A program made the translations under genes and the position numbers. Shown in pieces: positions 7,053 to 14,015 of a DNA stretch of 21,518 bases. The notes under the pieces were generated by a model. That model did no database searches and had not been told where the DNA came from. It saw only the letters and a program-made list of their open reading frames with translations. Positions within the stretch are counted from its first letter, which is position 1. Each line of letters opens with the position of its first letter. This stretch comes from CAZAIO01 sp964485235 (GTDB lineage Bacteria; Chloroflexota; Dehalococcoidia; GIF9; UBA5629): assembly GCA_964485235.1 (NCBI GenBank), contig CAZAIO010000038.1, positions 1 to 21,518 on the forward strand. The letters run 5' to 3'.

Positions 7053-7070
7053 GCAGGTAGTCTGTCCTGC
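7053..7070 (-). terminator. Small hairpin after the first cupin gene
   Basis: GCAGG (7053-7057) pairs with CCTGC (7066-7070), 7 bp past the cupin stop. Only a weak T-containing run follows on the minus strand, so termination here is doubtful. Confidence 0.25.
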
Positions 7071-7077
7071 AATTACA

Positions 7078-7509
7078 TCAGGGCGTTTCGCTTTTTACAT
7101 ATTGTCCTTCGGTGAGAGTAGAGAAATGGAACACGGGCCTGTCAACCCGGTGGATTATTAACGGACAATGCTTCATCCCTTTTGGTACAAAGATCATTGT
7201 GCTTTTAGTGAGTATGAATTTTTCGTCCTCCAGCCAGAACTCTATTTCTGCTCCCAATTTGTGAGGTTGCTGAGGATTACTTCCGAAGAAACCTATTATT
7301 TCGTCCGAGTCATGTGTGTGGCTCTTGTTGAGGTGAGCAGTCGGAGCGTTATACCAGGAGCAATTCATTTGAAATGCTCCATTCACAACGTTATTGTCCA
7401 TATACAATATACGAGTAGCGAATTGAGCATATTCGGCATGATATTCCGGGCTTAGATCAGGGGGTTGTAACTCTGTGACGACATATTTCCCGTATTTCGA
7501 TTTCTCCAA
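7078..7509 (-). CDS. Cupin-domain protein (paralogue 1, TTG start)
   Basis: A single-domain cupin of 143 residues. Cupin motif 1 is SHTHDSDEIIGFFG with metal ligands His64, His66 and Glu70; motif 2 is FVPKGMKHCPL with His114. It is clearly paralogous to the cupin at 9347-9793 (shared WLEDEK, FVP.GM.HCPLII and RVDRP.FHF). An ATG at 7524 lacks a ribosome site. GGAGG lies eight nt before a TTG at 7509, and starting there gives MEKSKYGK, the same N-terminal length as the paralogue's MAGLKYGK. I therefore choose TTG. Cupins of this size may be metal-dependent isomerases, decarboxylases or dioxygenases, or may only bind ligand; the function is unknown. Confidence 0.8.
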   Translation of the reverse strand: MEKSKYGKYVVTELQPPDLSPEYHAEYAQFATRILYMDNNVVNGAFQMNCSWYNAPTAHLNKSHTHDSDEIIGFFGSNPQQPHKLGAEIEFWLEDEKFILTKSTMIFVPKGMKHCPLIIHRVDRPVFHFSTLTEGQYVKSETP

Positions 7510-7544
7510 TTTATTTTCCTCCATTGCGTATTTTTCGGGGATTG

Positions 7545-7564
7545 ATGCTATGATATTGTAGCAT
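7545..7564. promoter_or_regulatory. Inverted repeat over a possible cupin promoter
   Basis: ATGCTA (7545-7550) and TAGCAT (7559-7564) form a perfect inverted repeat with an 8-bp centre. A TACAAT -10-like box on the minus strand (7555-7560) lies inside it, but the matching -35 is poor. It may be an operator for the first cupin gene. Confidence 0.3.
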
Positions 7565-7746
7565 TCCCATGTTTCTATTTATAGCGGCTGCATGGTGTTC
7601 CAAAATTACCGTGTAAGTTTTTCACGGGAACAAAGTTGACGGACGGTTGCTGCTTTTTCCATGAAAGATTTTATGCCGCTGTTGAAGGATAGACGAAGAT
7701 AATTGCTACGGGAGATTTGTCGTGCCGTTACGATAATTGTGTCTGT

Positions 7747-7784
7747 TTTCCAGCCGGAGGCTAAATATTACCTTCGACTGGAAA
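7747..7784. repeat. Long stable hairpin in intergenic DNA
   Basis: TTTCCAGCCGGAGG (7747-7760 region) pairs with CCTTCGACTGGAAA (7771-7784 region). The stem has 14 positions, 13 of them paired including one G-U, around a 10-nt loop. There is no T-run on either side, so it is not a normal terminator. It could be part of a structured RNA or the end of a mobile element. Confidence 0.5.
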
Positions 7785-7883
7785 CAAACCACTAAAAAGG
7801 AGGTGGCCAGCTACTTTCGTCTGTACTTGACGATTCCCTCCACTCACCTTGTCCGACTCTTTCAGTCGCCTTGCCAGCCTGTT

Positions 7884-7903
7884 GTTTTTAAAATTTTAAA
7901 AAC
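7884..7903. repeat. Perfect 20-bp AT-rich palindrome
   Basis: The sequence is G, five T, four A, four T, five A, C, and is fully self-complementary. It lies in non-coding DNA. It may be a protein-binding site, or chance in an AT-rich stretch. Confidence 0.4.
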
Positions 7904-8093
7904 CTTTTATAGCCTGATTATAAATGTGCTGCGTTGAATAAAAGCTAAAAATCGCAACGTGAACTCTAAATATTTTCAAAAAAAAGTCGATATCGAATAT
8001 TAAGCGGGCCCGGTCACGGAAATGTAGTAAACGAAGTAATGCCTGTCCCTTTCAGATGGAATAACCGTGAATATTTATAGAGTAATATAATAT

Positions 8094-8121
8094 TTGACAT
8101 AAAATATAAAGGATATATTTT
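8094..8121 (+). promoter_or_regulatory. Candidate promoter of the CBS-ACT gene
   Basis: TTGACA (8094-8099) is followed after 16 bp by TATTTT (8116-8121). The -35 is perfect and the -10 is weak. The leader would be about 110 nt and AT-rich. Confidence 0.4.
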
Positions 8122-8241
8122 ACAAAATTTATTTTACGGTATTGAATAAATAACAAGACGAATTATATAATTACACATATCGGCTTATCCGTTTTCTATG
8201 ATATATTATGCTCATTAAATCTAGGACTATTGGAGGTTAGA

Positions 8242-8898
8242 ATGAAAGTCAAAGATATAATGTCTTACAATGTAGTCACCATGCCCAGCAGTACCAGCAT
8301 TGCAGAGGCAAAGCGCATTATGGGAGCACATAATATCAGCCGTCTGCCTATCGTCGATAAAGACAAATTGGTCGGTATCGTAACGGACAGAAGTATTGAA
8401 AGGGTTTCTCCAACTAAAGCAACTTCGCTTTCGGTGTGGGAGTTGAGCTACCTGCTGGAAAAAACTCCGGTGCGGGATATTATGAAAAGAGATGTCGTGA
8501 CATTGACTCCCGACATGGACAGTGAAGAAGCAGTTGCCATTGCTCAAAGCAATAAAGTCGGTTCTGCGGTCGTCGTTGATAATGGTAAAGTCGTGGGAAT
8601 AGTTACGACTACAGACTTCTTTGACAAAATAGTTAATCCTCTCCTTGGAATCGGTGTGCCGGGGACCCGGCTGGAAGTAACCGGCGGTATGGTCAAAGGG
8701 AAGGGGGCTGCTCCTCTGGAAGAGATGCTTTCAATGATCCATAGTCTCGGATTCAAGGTGAGCGCGATTCATGTGGAAGGATCGGCAATGGAAGACATGA
8801 CAAGGGATGTGTGCTTTCATATCAGGGCCGATAACGTAGATAAACTGGTGGAAGCATTTAAAGCTAAGGGGTACAACGTTAGAATAAGAAACCGTTAG
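8242..8898 (+). CDS. CBS-CBS-ACT domain protein (AcuB-like)
   Basis: A 218-residue cytoplasmic protein. CBS domain 1 covers about 1-55 (VKDIMSYNVVTMPSSTSIAE to GIVTDRSI) and CBS domain 2 about 77-130 (VRDIMKRDVVTLTPDMD to GIVTTTDFF). Residues 140-218 look like an ACT-type regulatory domain (SMIHSLGFKVSAIHVEG, then DKLVEAFKAKGYNV). CBS pairs bind adenine nucleotides and ACT domains bind amino acids or similar small ligands, so this is probably an energy- or metabolite-sensing regulator. The ATG at 8242 has GGAGG five nt upstream; a TTG at 8230 overlaps that site and is not the start. It is transcribed alone. AcuB links it loosely to acetoin or acyl-CoA metabolism, which is only a family analogy. 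Confidence 0.88.
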   Translation: MKVKDIMSYNVVTMPSSTSIAEAKRIMGAHNISRLPIVDKDKLVGIVTDRSIERVSPTKATSLSVWELSYLLEKTPVRDIMKRDVVTLTPDMDSEEAVAIAQSNKVGSAVVVDNGKVVGIVTTTDFFDKIVNPLLGIGVPGTRLEVTGGMVKGKGAAPLEEMLSMIHSLGFKVSAIHVEGSAMEDMTRDVCFHIRADNVDKLVEAFKAKGYNVRIRNR

Positions 8899-9012
8899 AC
8901 GAACAAGTCCGACGGAAATGGTTATATTCCAGGTATCCAAAGTCGCTGTGGCTGCTCGTCGGCCGGAACATAATGTATATATGTAAATGTTGTCGGGCTT
9001 TATTTGTCTTTG

Positions 9013-9044
9013 TCAATAAAAGCACAGTAAGTATTTTTTATTGA
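9013..9044. repeat. Inverted repeat in the CBS-ACT 3' region
   Basis: TCAATAAAA (9013-9021) and TTTTATTGA (9036-9044) are exact inverse copies with a 14-nt loop. They precede the true terminator by 40 nt. Another pair, CCGACG (8909-8914) with CGTCGG (8957-8962), occurs earlier in the same region. Function unknown. Confidence 0.35.
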
Positions 9045-9081
9045 AGCCGGAAATCAGAAGATATTGTGTGGAACGATCTGC

Positions 9082-9111
9082 AAAGCCCCCTGAATAAAGG
9101 GGGCTTTTTTT
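9082..9111 (+). terminator. Rho-independent terminator
   Basis: AAAGCCCCC (9082-9090) and GGGGGCTTT (9099-9107) make a perfect 9-bp stem with an 8-nt loop, followed by seven T (9105-9111). It is the only strong terminator after the CBS-ACT gene, 184 nt downstream of the stop, so the mRNA has a long 3' region or a small RNA ends here. Confidence 0.92.
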
Positions 9112-9204
9112 ACATACATGCACGTGAGGTTAAATTGAATAGAGATAACCTGAGGCGTTTTGTCTGTGTTTTATCCTTATTCCGTCGGTGAACAAGCTTA
9201 ACCA

Positions 9205-9241
9205 TGATATTGATGATTGCAACTATATATGATATATATAG
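9205..9241 (+). promoter_or_regulatory. Palindrome and possible promoter upstream of the second cupin
   Basis: CTATATAT (9223-9230) and ATATATAG (9234-9241) form a palindrome around GAT. A TTGATG box about 17 bp before TATATA on the plus strand could be a promoter whose -10 lies in the right arm. The rest of 9112-9346 holds no gene that I can see. Confidence 0.3.
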
Positions 9242-9346
9242 CAGGTAATTGTCACTGTTTTAAAACCGTTTTTCCGGTCTACAGGCTTCCGATTTTTTCT
9301 ACATTGTTTGTCTACAATAAAATGAAAGTAAAGGAGTTATAAACCT

Positions 9347-9793
9347 ATGGCAGGATTGAAATACGGCAAGCATATCATTACTGAATTAAAACCGGGCGCC
9401 AGACCCGAAGTGCATAAGCCGCAGCAACCCGGAAAACAGGACCATACACAGGTACTGTATCTTGATGATGAGGTAATAAAAGGGGCATTCTATGTAGAAT
9501 GTACCTGGATATGGCCAGGGCAGTTTTATCCCGCTGTTGCAGAACCGGAATCTCATGTGCATGATTTCGACGAGGTGATTACGTTTTTCGGAACAAACCT
9601 GGATGATCCTTATGACCTTTGCGGCGAAGTCGAACTGTGGCTGGAAGACGAAAAACATATGCTCACAAAGAGTTGTATGGTCTTTGTGCCCAGGGGTATG
9701 AACCATTGTCCTTTGATTATCCGGAGAGTAGACCGGCCTATTTTCCATTTTGCTACAGGCCACGGCGGCTCGTATGTTCAAAAGAATAAATAG
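9347..9793 (+). CDS. Cupin-domain protein (paralogue 2)
   Basis: A 148-residue single-domain cupin. Motif 1, SHVHDFDEVITFFG, supplies His70, His72 and Glu76; motif 2, FVPRGMNHCPL, supplies His120. These are the four usual metal ligands. GGAG lies ten nt before the ATG. The gene stands 298 bp before the NuoF-like gene on the same strand and may be co-regulated with it, although a separate promoter for the latter is visible. The paralogue at 7078-7509 stands before a solute-binding protein gene. No catalytic activity can be assigned. Confidence 0.85.
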   Translation: MAGLKYGKHIITELKPGARPEVHKPQQPGKQDHTQVLYLDDEVIKGAFYVECTWIWPGQFYPAVAEPESHVHDFDEVITFFGTNLDDPYDLCGEVELWLEDEKHMLTKSCMVFVPRGMNHCPLIIRRVDRPIFHFATGHGGSYVQKNK

Positions 9794-9885
9794 TTCTGTT
9801 CTTTTTACAGGCGTTTGCGATAATATAATACGGCTATTCAAAAGAGTAGTCTTCTATCTTTGTTCAGTTCCGGTATTTTAGGGTT

Positions 9886-9916
9886 TTGTCCTGCAATAAT
9901 ATCTGTATGTTATAAT
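9886..9916 (+). promoter_or_regulatory. Extended -10 promoter of the NuoF-like operon
   Basis: A perfect TATAAT (9911-9916) is preceded by TG one base away (TGTTATAAT), an extended -10. TTGTCC (9886-9891) lies 19 bp upstream. The leader to the ATG at 10092 would be about 170 nt. I found no known riboswitch pattern in it. Confidence 0.5.
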
Positions 9917-10091
9917 ACTACGAAGCGGAATATGGTGTGTGGTGAAGGCTGCTTGTGAAATTGGCTCTATTACCGGTGATAGCGTTACGTCGAATTCTTC
10001 TGTAGTTTATAGCTCGCAGCGCTTTTTTATATATACAGTCCTGAAAATGCCGTCCAACTGTATAGCATCGAATTGAAGAAAAGGAAAAATA

Positions 10092-11699
10092 ATGGACTTC
10101 AAGCAGGTATGTGCAAAAGCTGAATCCGGGTACGGTGAAAGAAGCAATAAAGATACTGTGAGGATTGCCGTTGCCTCTTTATCCGGCGATGCCGTCGCGG
10201 GCGAGGTGCTCGAACGGTTTAAAGCGGAGGTGAATACACGGAAGATTAAAGCTGACGTAGTCTCTACAGGTTCCTTCGGCTGTTATTCTTTTGAACCTGT
10301 GGTATTGATTGAAAAGCCGGGCAAGTCTTCTATTATGTACGGCAATGTTACTGCGGACATGGTGCCCGGGATGGTAGATGAGAACAACCCGTCGGCTGAC
10401 ATTTCGAAGCTTCCGTTATTAAACTTGCAGAGAAGAGTAGCCCTGCGTAATTGCGGGTACATCGATCCTGCCAATATAAACGATTATATCGTGCATGTGA
10501 AAGGGTACAGCGGGCTATCGAAGGCTTTGCAGATGGACCGAGAAAAGGTAATCGCAGAGCTGAAAGAGTCAGGCTTGAGGGGTAAGGGGGGCGGTGGTTT
10601 TTACACTGCGGAAAAATGGCAGATATGCCATGATATCGAATCAGAGAAAAAATATGTAGTTTGTAATGCGATCGATGCCGATCCTCTGGCGGTTACTACC
10701 CGGTTACTTCTGGAAAGCGATCCTCATTCCGTATTGGAAGGGATGGTTATTGCCGCTTATGCTGTCGGTGCATCTCACTGCATTGTCTATTTGAACGAAG
10801 GTTATAAAGCGGCACAGCAAAGGCTTGCTAACGCGCTGGCACAGATGAAGGAATACACGCTTACAGGGAGTGCTGTGCTCGACTCGGCTTTTAATGTAGA
10901 AATAGAAGTCAGAGAAGTACCTGTATCTCTCGTTTCCGGTGAAGAGACAGCGCTTCTGAATTCGCTGGAGGGTAAGCAGGTGATGCCTTATATACGCCCT
11001 CCTTATCCTGCTGTAAACGGACTCGACGGTGTTCCCACATTGATCAATAACGTGGAAACTCTTGCCTGTGTGGCCGCGATTTTTCAAAATGGACCTGATT
11101 GGTACAGCGAATGCGGGACTGAACAGAGTAAGGGCACTAAAGTACTTACGTTGGCAGGTAGCCTTGTCAACAAATGTACGGTTGAGGTCCCGTTCGGCAC
11201 GACCGTTAAAAGTCTCGTAACGGACATAGGCGGGGGGATCCCCGACGGAAAAACTTTAAAAGCCGTACAGTTCGGCGGCCCTGCCGGCGCTTTCTTCAGT
11301 GCGGATTCTCTGGACATCCCGATTGATTATGAAGTTGTTAAAGATGCGGGGTCTATCATAGGATCGGGAACAGTAGAAGTGTTCGATACCGGTTCATGCG
11401 CGGTGGGAATGGCATATGAAAAGATTACGTATCTTCACTCGCAATCGTGCGGTAAATGTGTTTTTTGCCGGGAAGGTACATATCAGATGTCCGATATGCT
11501 CGGAGATATTACCGATTCTAAAGGTAAGAATGAATATCTGGACCTTATAACGGAACTTGCACAGGCGATGAAGATTGGTTGTATATGTGGGCTGGGCAGG
11601 AATGCGTGGAATCCCGTTATGAGCAGCATAGTGCTATTTCGCGATGAGTATGACGCGCACATAAATGAAAAAAGATGCCCGGTTAAAGGCGATATGTAA
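10092..11699 (+). CDS. NuoF-like NADH:FMN oxidoreductase subunit
   Basis: A 535-residue homologue of the 51-kDa subunit of complex I and soluble hydrogenases. The N-terminal ~90 residues have the thioredoxin-like ferredoxin fold. Next come the FMN/NADH domain with GLRGKGGGGFYTAEKW (161-177) and GEETALLNSLEG from 283, an SLBB domain near 345-410, and the N3 [4Fe-4S] site at Cys453, Cys456, Cys459 (SCGKCVFC) with Cys499 (GCICGLG). It should accept hydride from NADH on FMN and pass single electrons to Fe-S clusters. Two oddities: the N-terminal domain keeps only Cys64 of the expected four ligands, and the FMN-site segment reads NAIDADP (192-198) instead of the usual NADE.EPG type. AAGG precedes the ATG by seven nt. 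No NuoE gene is adjacent. The partner is the NuoG-GltD fusion encoded next. Confidence 0.88.
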   Translation: MDFKQVCAKAESGYGERSNKDTVRIAVASLSGDAVAGEVLERFKAEVNTRKIKADVVSTGSFGCYSFEPVVLIEKPGKSSIMYGNVTADMVPGMVDENNPSADISKLPLLNLQRRVALRNCGYIDPANINDYIVHVKGYSGLSKALQMDREKVIAELKESGLRGKGGGGFYTAEKWQICHDIESEKKYVVCNAIDADPLAVTTRLLLESDPHSVLEGMVIAAYAVGASHCIVYLNEGYKAAQQRLANALAQMKEYTLTGSAVLDSAFNVEIEVREVPVSLVSGEETALLNSLEGKQVMPYIRPPYPAVNGLDGVPTLINNVETLACVAAIFQNGPDWYSECGTEQSKGTKVLTLAGSLVNKCTVEVPFGTTVKSLVTDIGGGIPDGKTLKAVQFGGPAGAFFSADSLDIPIDYEVVKDAGSIIGSGTVEVFDTGSCAVGMAYEKITYLHSQSCGKCVFCREGTYQMSDMLGDITDSKGKNEYLDLITELAQAMKIGCICGLGRNAWNPVMSSIVLFRDEYDAHINEKRCPVKGDM

Positions 11700-11755
11700 A
11701 ACACTCCCGGCCTTACCGTTCATTACGTATAGTAATTACAAAGGAGGAGCGGGCC

Positions 11756-13861
11756 CTGGAAACGATAAATCTTACTATAGACGGACGTGAAATTGAAGCG
11801 CAGGCGGGAAAAAACCTGCTCGATGCGGCGCTCGACGCCGGAATATATATTCCTCATCTTTGCCATCACCCCGATCTTTCACCTATCGGTGCTTGCCGGT
11901 TGTGCATTGTGGAGATCGATGGTGTTGAAGGGTTACCGACTTCATGTACCACACCTGTTGCTTCCGGCATGGTGATCAGAACAAAGACGGATGCGATAGA
12001 CCAGATGAGGCGGCTGGCGATGGAACTCATGCTTGCCGGACATCCGCCTGATTGTGGTACGTGCAATAAATATCTCAATTGCGAGCTTCAGTCGGTCAAG
12101 CAATATCTTGGAGTGGAACATGTAAGTTATAAAAGACGCACAAGGCCGTTCCCGTACAATGCGGGTAATCCGCTCTTCATTCATGATTTTACCAGGTGTA
12201 TTTTATGCGGCCGCTGTGTGAGGGCATGTCACGAGCTTCGCGGTGTTGGAGTACTTTTCTATAAAAAGAAAGGCGAAGAGACCTATATCGGTACGGCGGA
12301 CGACTTGCCTCTTGCGGAATCGGGTTGCAGGTTTTGCGGCGCATGTGTGGAAGTATGTCCGACCGGTGCAATACAGGACAAAGAAGAGCTTGTAAAAGGA
12401 AAAAACCGGAAAGCAGCGATGGTCCCGTGCAGGTATACCTGTCCGGCCGAGATCGATGTCCCCCGGTATATCCGGTTTATCCGTGAGAAAAATTATTCTG
12501 CGGCGGCTGCCGTGGTAAGGGAAAAAGCTCCTTTCCCCGGAGTGCTTGGATATGTCTGCGACCATCCCTGTGAAGAGGTCTGCCGAAGGGGACAGGTGAA
12601 TGAACCAATTGCTATCAGAGAGCTGAAACGGTATGCCGCGGAACATGATGTCGAACGGATATGGGAAAAGCAGTCCGTCAAGAAAGAAGAGTCCGGGAAA
12701 AAGGTAGCGATAATCGGCTCCGGTCCTGCAGGTCTCACAGCAGCCTATTATCTGGCAAAACAAGGGCATGACGTTATGGTATTTGAAGCGCTGCCTTTTG
12801 CTGGCGGGATGATGCGCTTCGGTATTCCTGAATATCGCCTTCCCAGAGAGGTAATCGAGCGTGAGATCGGTGAAATAGAACATACCGGTGTAGAGATAAA
12901 GACCGGCACACGTATAGAATCTATCGATGCCCTGATGGAGCAGGGGTATGATGCCGTGCTGGTTGCCCTGGGTACTCATAAAGGACAAAAGCTCCGGATT
13001 CCGGGTGCCGATACTGAAGGTGTGTTAGTAAGCATTGAATTTTTAAGGAATGTGAACCTCGGAGAGAAACCGGTTATTGGAAATAAGGTCGTCGTGCTCG
13101 GCGGGGGAAACGTGGCATTCGACTGTGCACGTGTCGCGCGGAGGCTTGGTGCCGCAGAAGTGCATATCGCCTGCCTCGAAGGCAGAGAAGGCATGCCGGC
13201 TTCCTTTGATGAAATCGAGCAGGGAGAAGACGAAAATATTATTGTTCATCCGTCGCAAACTGCGACGAAGATAGTAAACGAGAACGGGAAAATCACGGGA
13301 GTGGAATTCCTGGATGTCGCGTCGTTCAGCTTCGATGAAGAGAGACGTGTTGAAATCGAGGTGGTAGAGAATTCCGAGCATGTACTTGAAGCGGATACGG
13401 TTATATTTGCAATCGGGCAGCAACCGGAAATCCCCGGTGGTTTTGGCCTGGATACGGTTGCAAACAATCTCATAGAAATCGATTCATTTTCATTGGAAAC
13501 GAGCAGGGAGGGCGTGTTTGCCGCAGGCGACGTGGTGACCGGTACATCGTCCGTAATTAAAGCGATAGCATCGGGAAGAAAAACAGCGATAGCCATTGAC
13601 AGGTTTCTCGATGGAAGCGGCAGCATAGATGAGAAACTCGCACCTGAGCAGGAACTGGAGAAATGTCTCGGTCCGGGGAAAGATTTTGCGACATTAGCCC
13701 GTCGCGGGGATGTATGCATACCACCGGACGAACGACTTAAAGCTTTCTGCAAAGTTGTAGAAGATATGGATGAAGCCGATGCGGACCTTGAAGCGGAACG
13801 GTGTTTGCGATGTGACCTGAGGTTGAAAATCAAATCCGTGAAATTCTGGGGTAATTACTAG
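11756..13861 (+). CDS. NuoG-GltD fusion: Fe-S cluster and FAD/NAD(P) oxidoreductase
   Basis: A 701-residue electron-transfer flavoprotein. Residues 1-75 form a [2Fe-2S] ferredoxin domain (Cys36, 47, 50, 64). His96, Cys100, Cys103 and Cys109 form the NuoG-type His-Cys [4Fe-4S] site, and Cys148-158 and Cys191-201 form two more [4Fe-4S] clusters. Residues about 220-300 resemble the Fe-S domain of GltD and dihydropyrimidine dehydrogenase. FAD site GSGPAG is at 321-326, NAD(P) site GGGNVA at 449-454, and the closing FAD motif is GVFAAGDVV. No ATG, GTG or TTG lies upstream of the [2Fe-2S] domain in this frame. CTG at 11756 has AGGAGG eight nt upstream and gives the normal family N-terminus, whereas the first TTG (11900) would delete three of the four cluster cysteines. 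It follows the NuoF-like gene by 56 bp. It may route electrons to or from the flavoprotein that follows. Confidence 0.88.
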   Translation: METINLTIDGREIEAQAGKNLLDAALDAGIYIPHLCHHPDLSPIGACRLCIVEIDGVEGLPTSCTTPVASGMVIRTKTDAIDQMRRLAMELMLAGHPPDCGTCNKYLNCELQSVKQYLGVEHVSYKRRTRPFPYNAGNPLFIHDFTRCILCGRCVRACHELRGVGVLFYKKKGEETYIGTADDLPLAESGCRFCGACVEVCPTGAIQDKEELVKGKNRKAAMVPCRYTCPAEIDVPRYIRFIREKNYSAAAAVVREKAPFPGVLGYVCDHPCEEVCRRGQVNEPIAIRELKRYAAEHDVERIWEKQSVKKEESGKKVAIIGSGPAGLTAAYYLAKQGHDVMVFEALPFAGGMMRFGIPEYRLPREVIEREIGEIEHTGVEIKTGTRIESIDALMEQGYDAVLVALGTHKGQKLRIPGADTEGVLVSIEFLRNVNLGEKPVIGNKVVVLGGGNVAFDCARVARRLGAAEVHIACLEGREGMPASFDEIEQGEDENIIVHPSQTATKIVNENGKITGVEFLDVASFSFDEERRVEIEVVENSEHVLEADTVIFAIGQQPEIPGGFGLDTVANNLIEIDSFSLETSREGVFAAGDVVTGTSSVIKAIASGRKTAIAIDRFLDGSGSIDEKLAPEQELEKCLGPGKDFATLARRGDVCIPPDERLKAFCKVVEDMDEADADLEAERCLRCDLRLKIKSVKFWGNY

Positions 13862-13892
13862 TTACGGTATCGAAAAATATCTGTCAACATTA

Positions 13893-13921
13893 TAGATATT
13901 GCCTGTTAATAGATTTATAAT
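13893..13921 (+). promoter_or_regulatory. Possible promoter before the flavoprotein reductase gene
   Basis: TAGATA (13893-13898) and a perfect TATAAT (13916-13921) are 17 bp apart. Transcription would start near 13928, about 10 bp before a terminator-like hairpin. Confidence 0.4.
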
Positions 13922-13938
13922 GGGTAATGTTCGCTTAT

Positions 13939-13962
13939 GAGCGGCGACGCTCTCATTTTTTT
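13939..13962 (+). terminator. Terminator or attenuator hairpin between fusion gene and reductase gene
   Basis: GAGCG (13939-13943) and CGCTC (13948-13952) close a GCGA tetraloop of the stable GNRA class, followed after three nt by seven T (13956-13962). The stem is short but the form is that of an intrinsic terminator. It could end part of the upstream transcripts or act as an attenuator for the gene at 14016. Confidence 0.55.
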
Positions 13963-14015
13963 ATTTACCTGCAACGGAACAGAACATAGTCTACAAGATA
14001 AAAGGGAGGAATACC

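Larger units (their letters stand above)
7565..8093. other. Long intergenic stretch without a recognisable gene
   Basis: About 500 bp between divergent genes. Reading frames here are short and resemble no family I know. The stretch contains a stable 14-bp hairpin (7747-7784), an RBS-like AAGGAGGTGG (7798-7807) that no ATG follows closely, a perfect 20-bp AT palindrome (7884-7903), and small palindromes at 7987-7996 (TCGATATCGA) and about 8006-8013 (CGGGCCCG). It could hold an RNA gene or decayed mobile DNA. Confidence 0.4.

Noticed and set aside
7585..7640. Fluoride-riboswitch-like GCATGGTGTTCC segment
   Set aside because: The second conserved part of that riboswitch (a GATG...CCTAC-type strand) is missing and neither flanking gene is a fluoride exporter.
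7737..7937. 66-codon plus-strand frame in the long intergenic region
   Set aside because: It runs across the hairpin and the AT palindrome, has no ribosome site and resembles no protein family.
9917..10091. Possible riboswitch or attenuator in the NuoF leader
   Set aside because: GCGCTTTTTT near 10020-10030 looks like a terminator tail, but no stem of more than three or four base pairs precedes it.
12203..12988. 261-codon minus-strand frame opposite the NuoG-GltD fusion
   Set aside because: It lies wholly opposite clear Fe-S and FAD motifs and has a composition typical of an antisense shadow.
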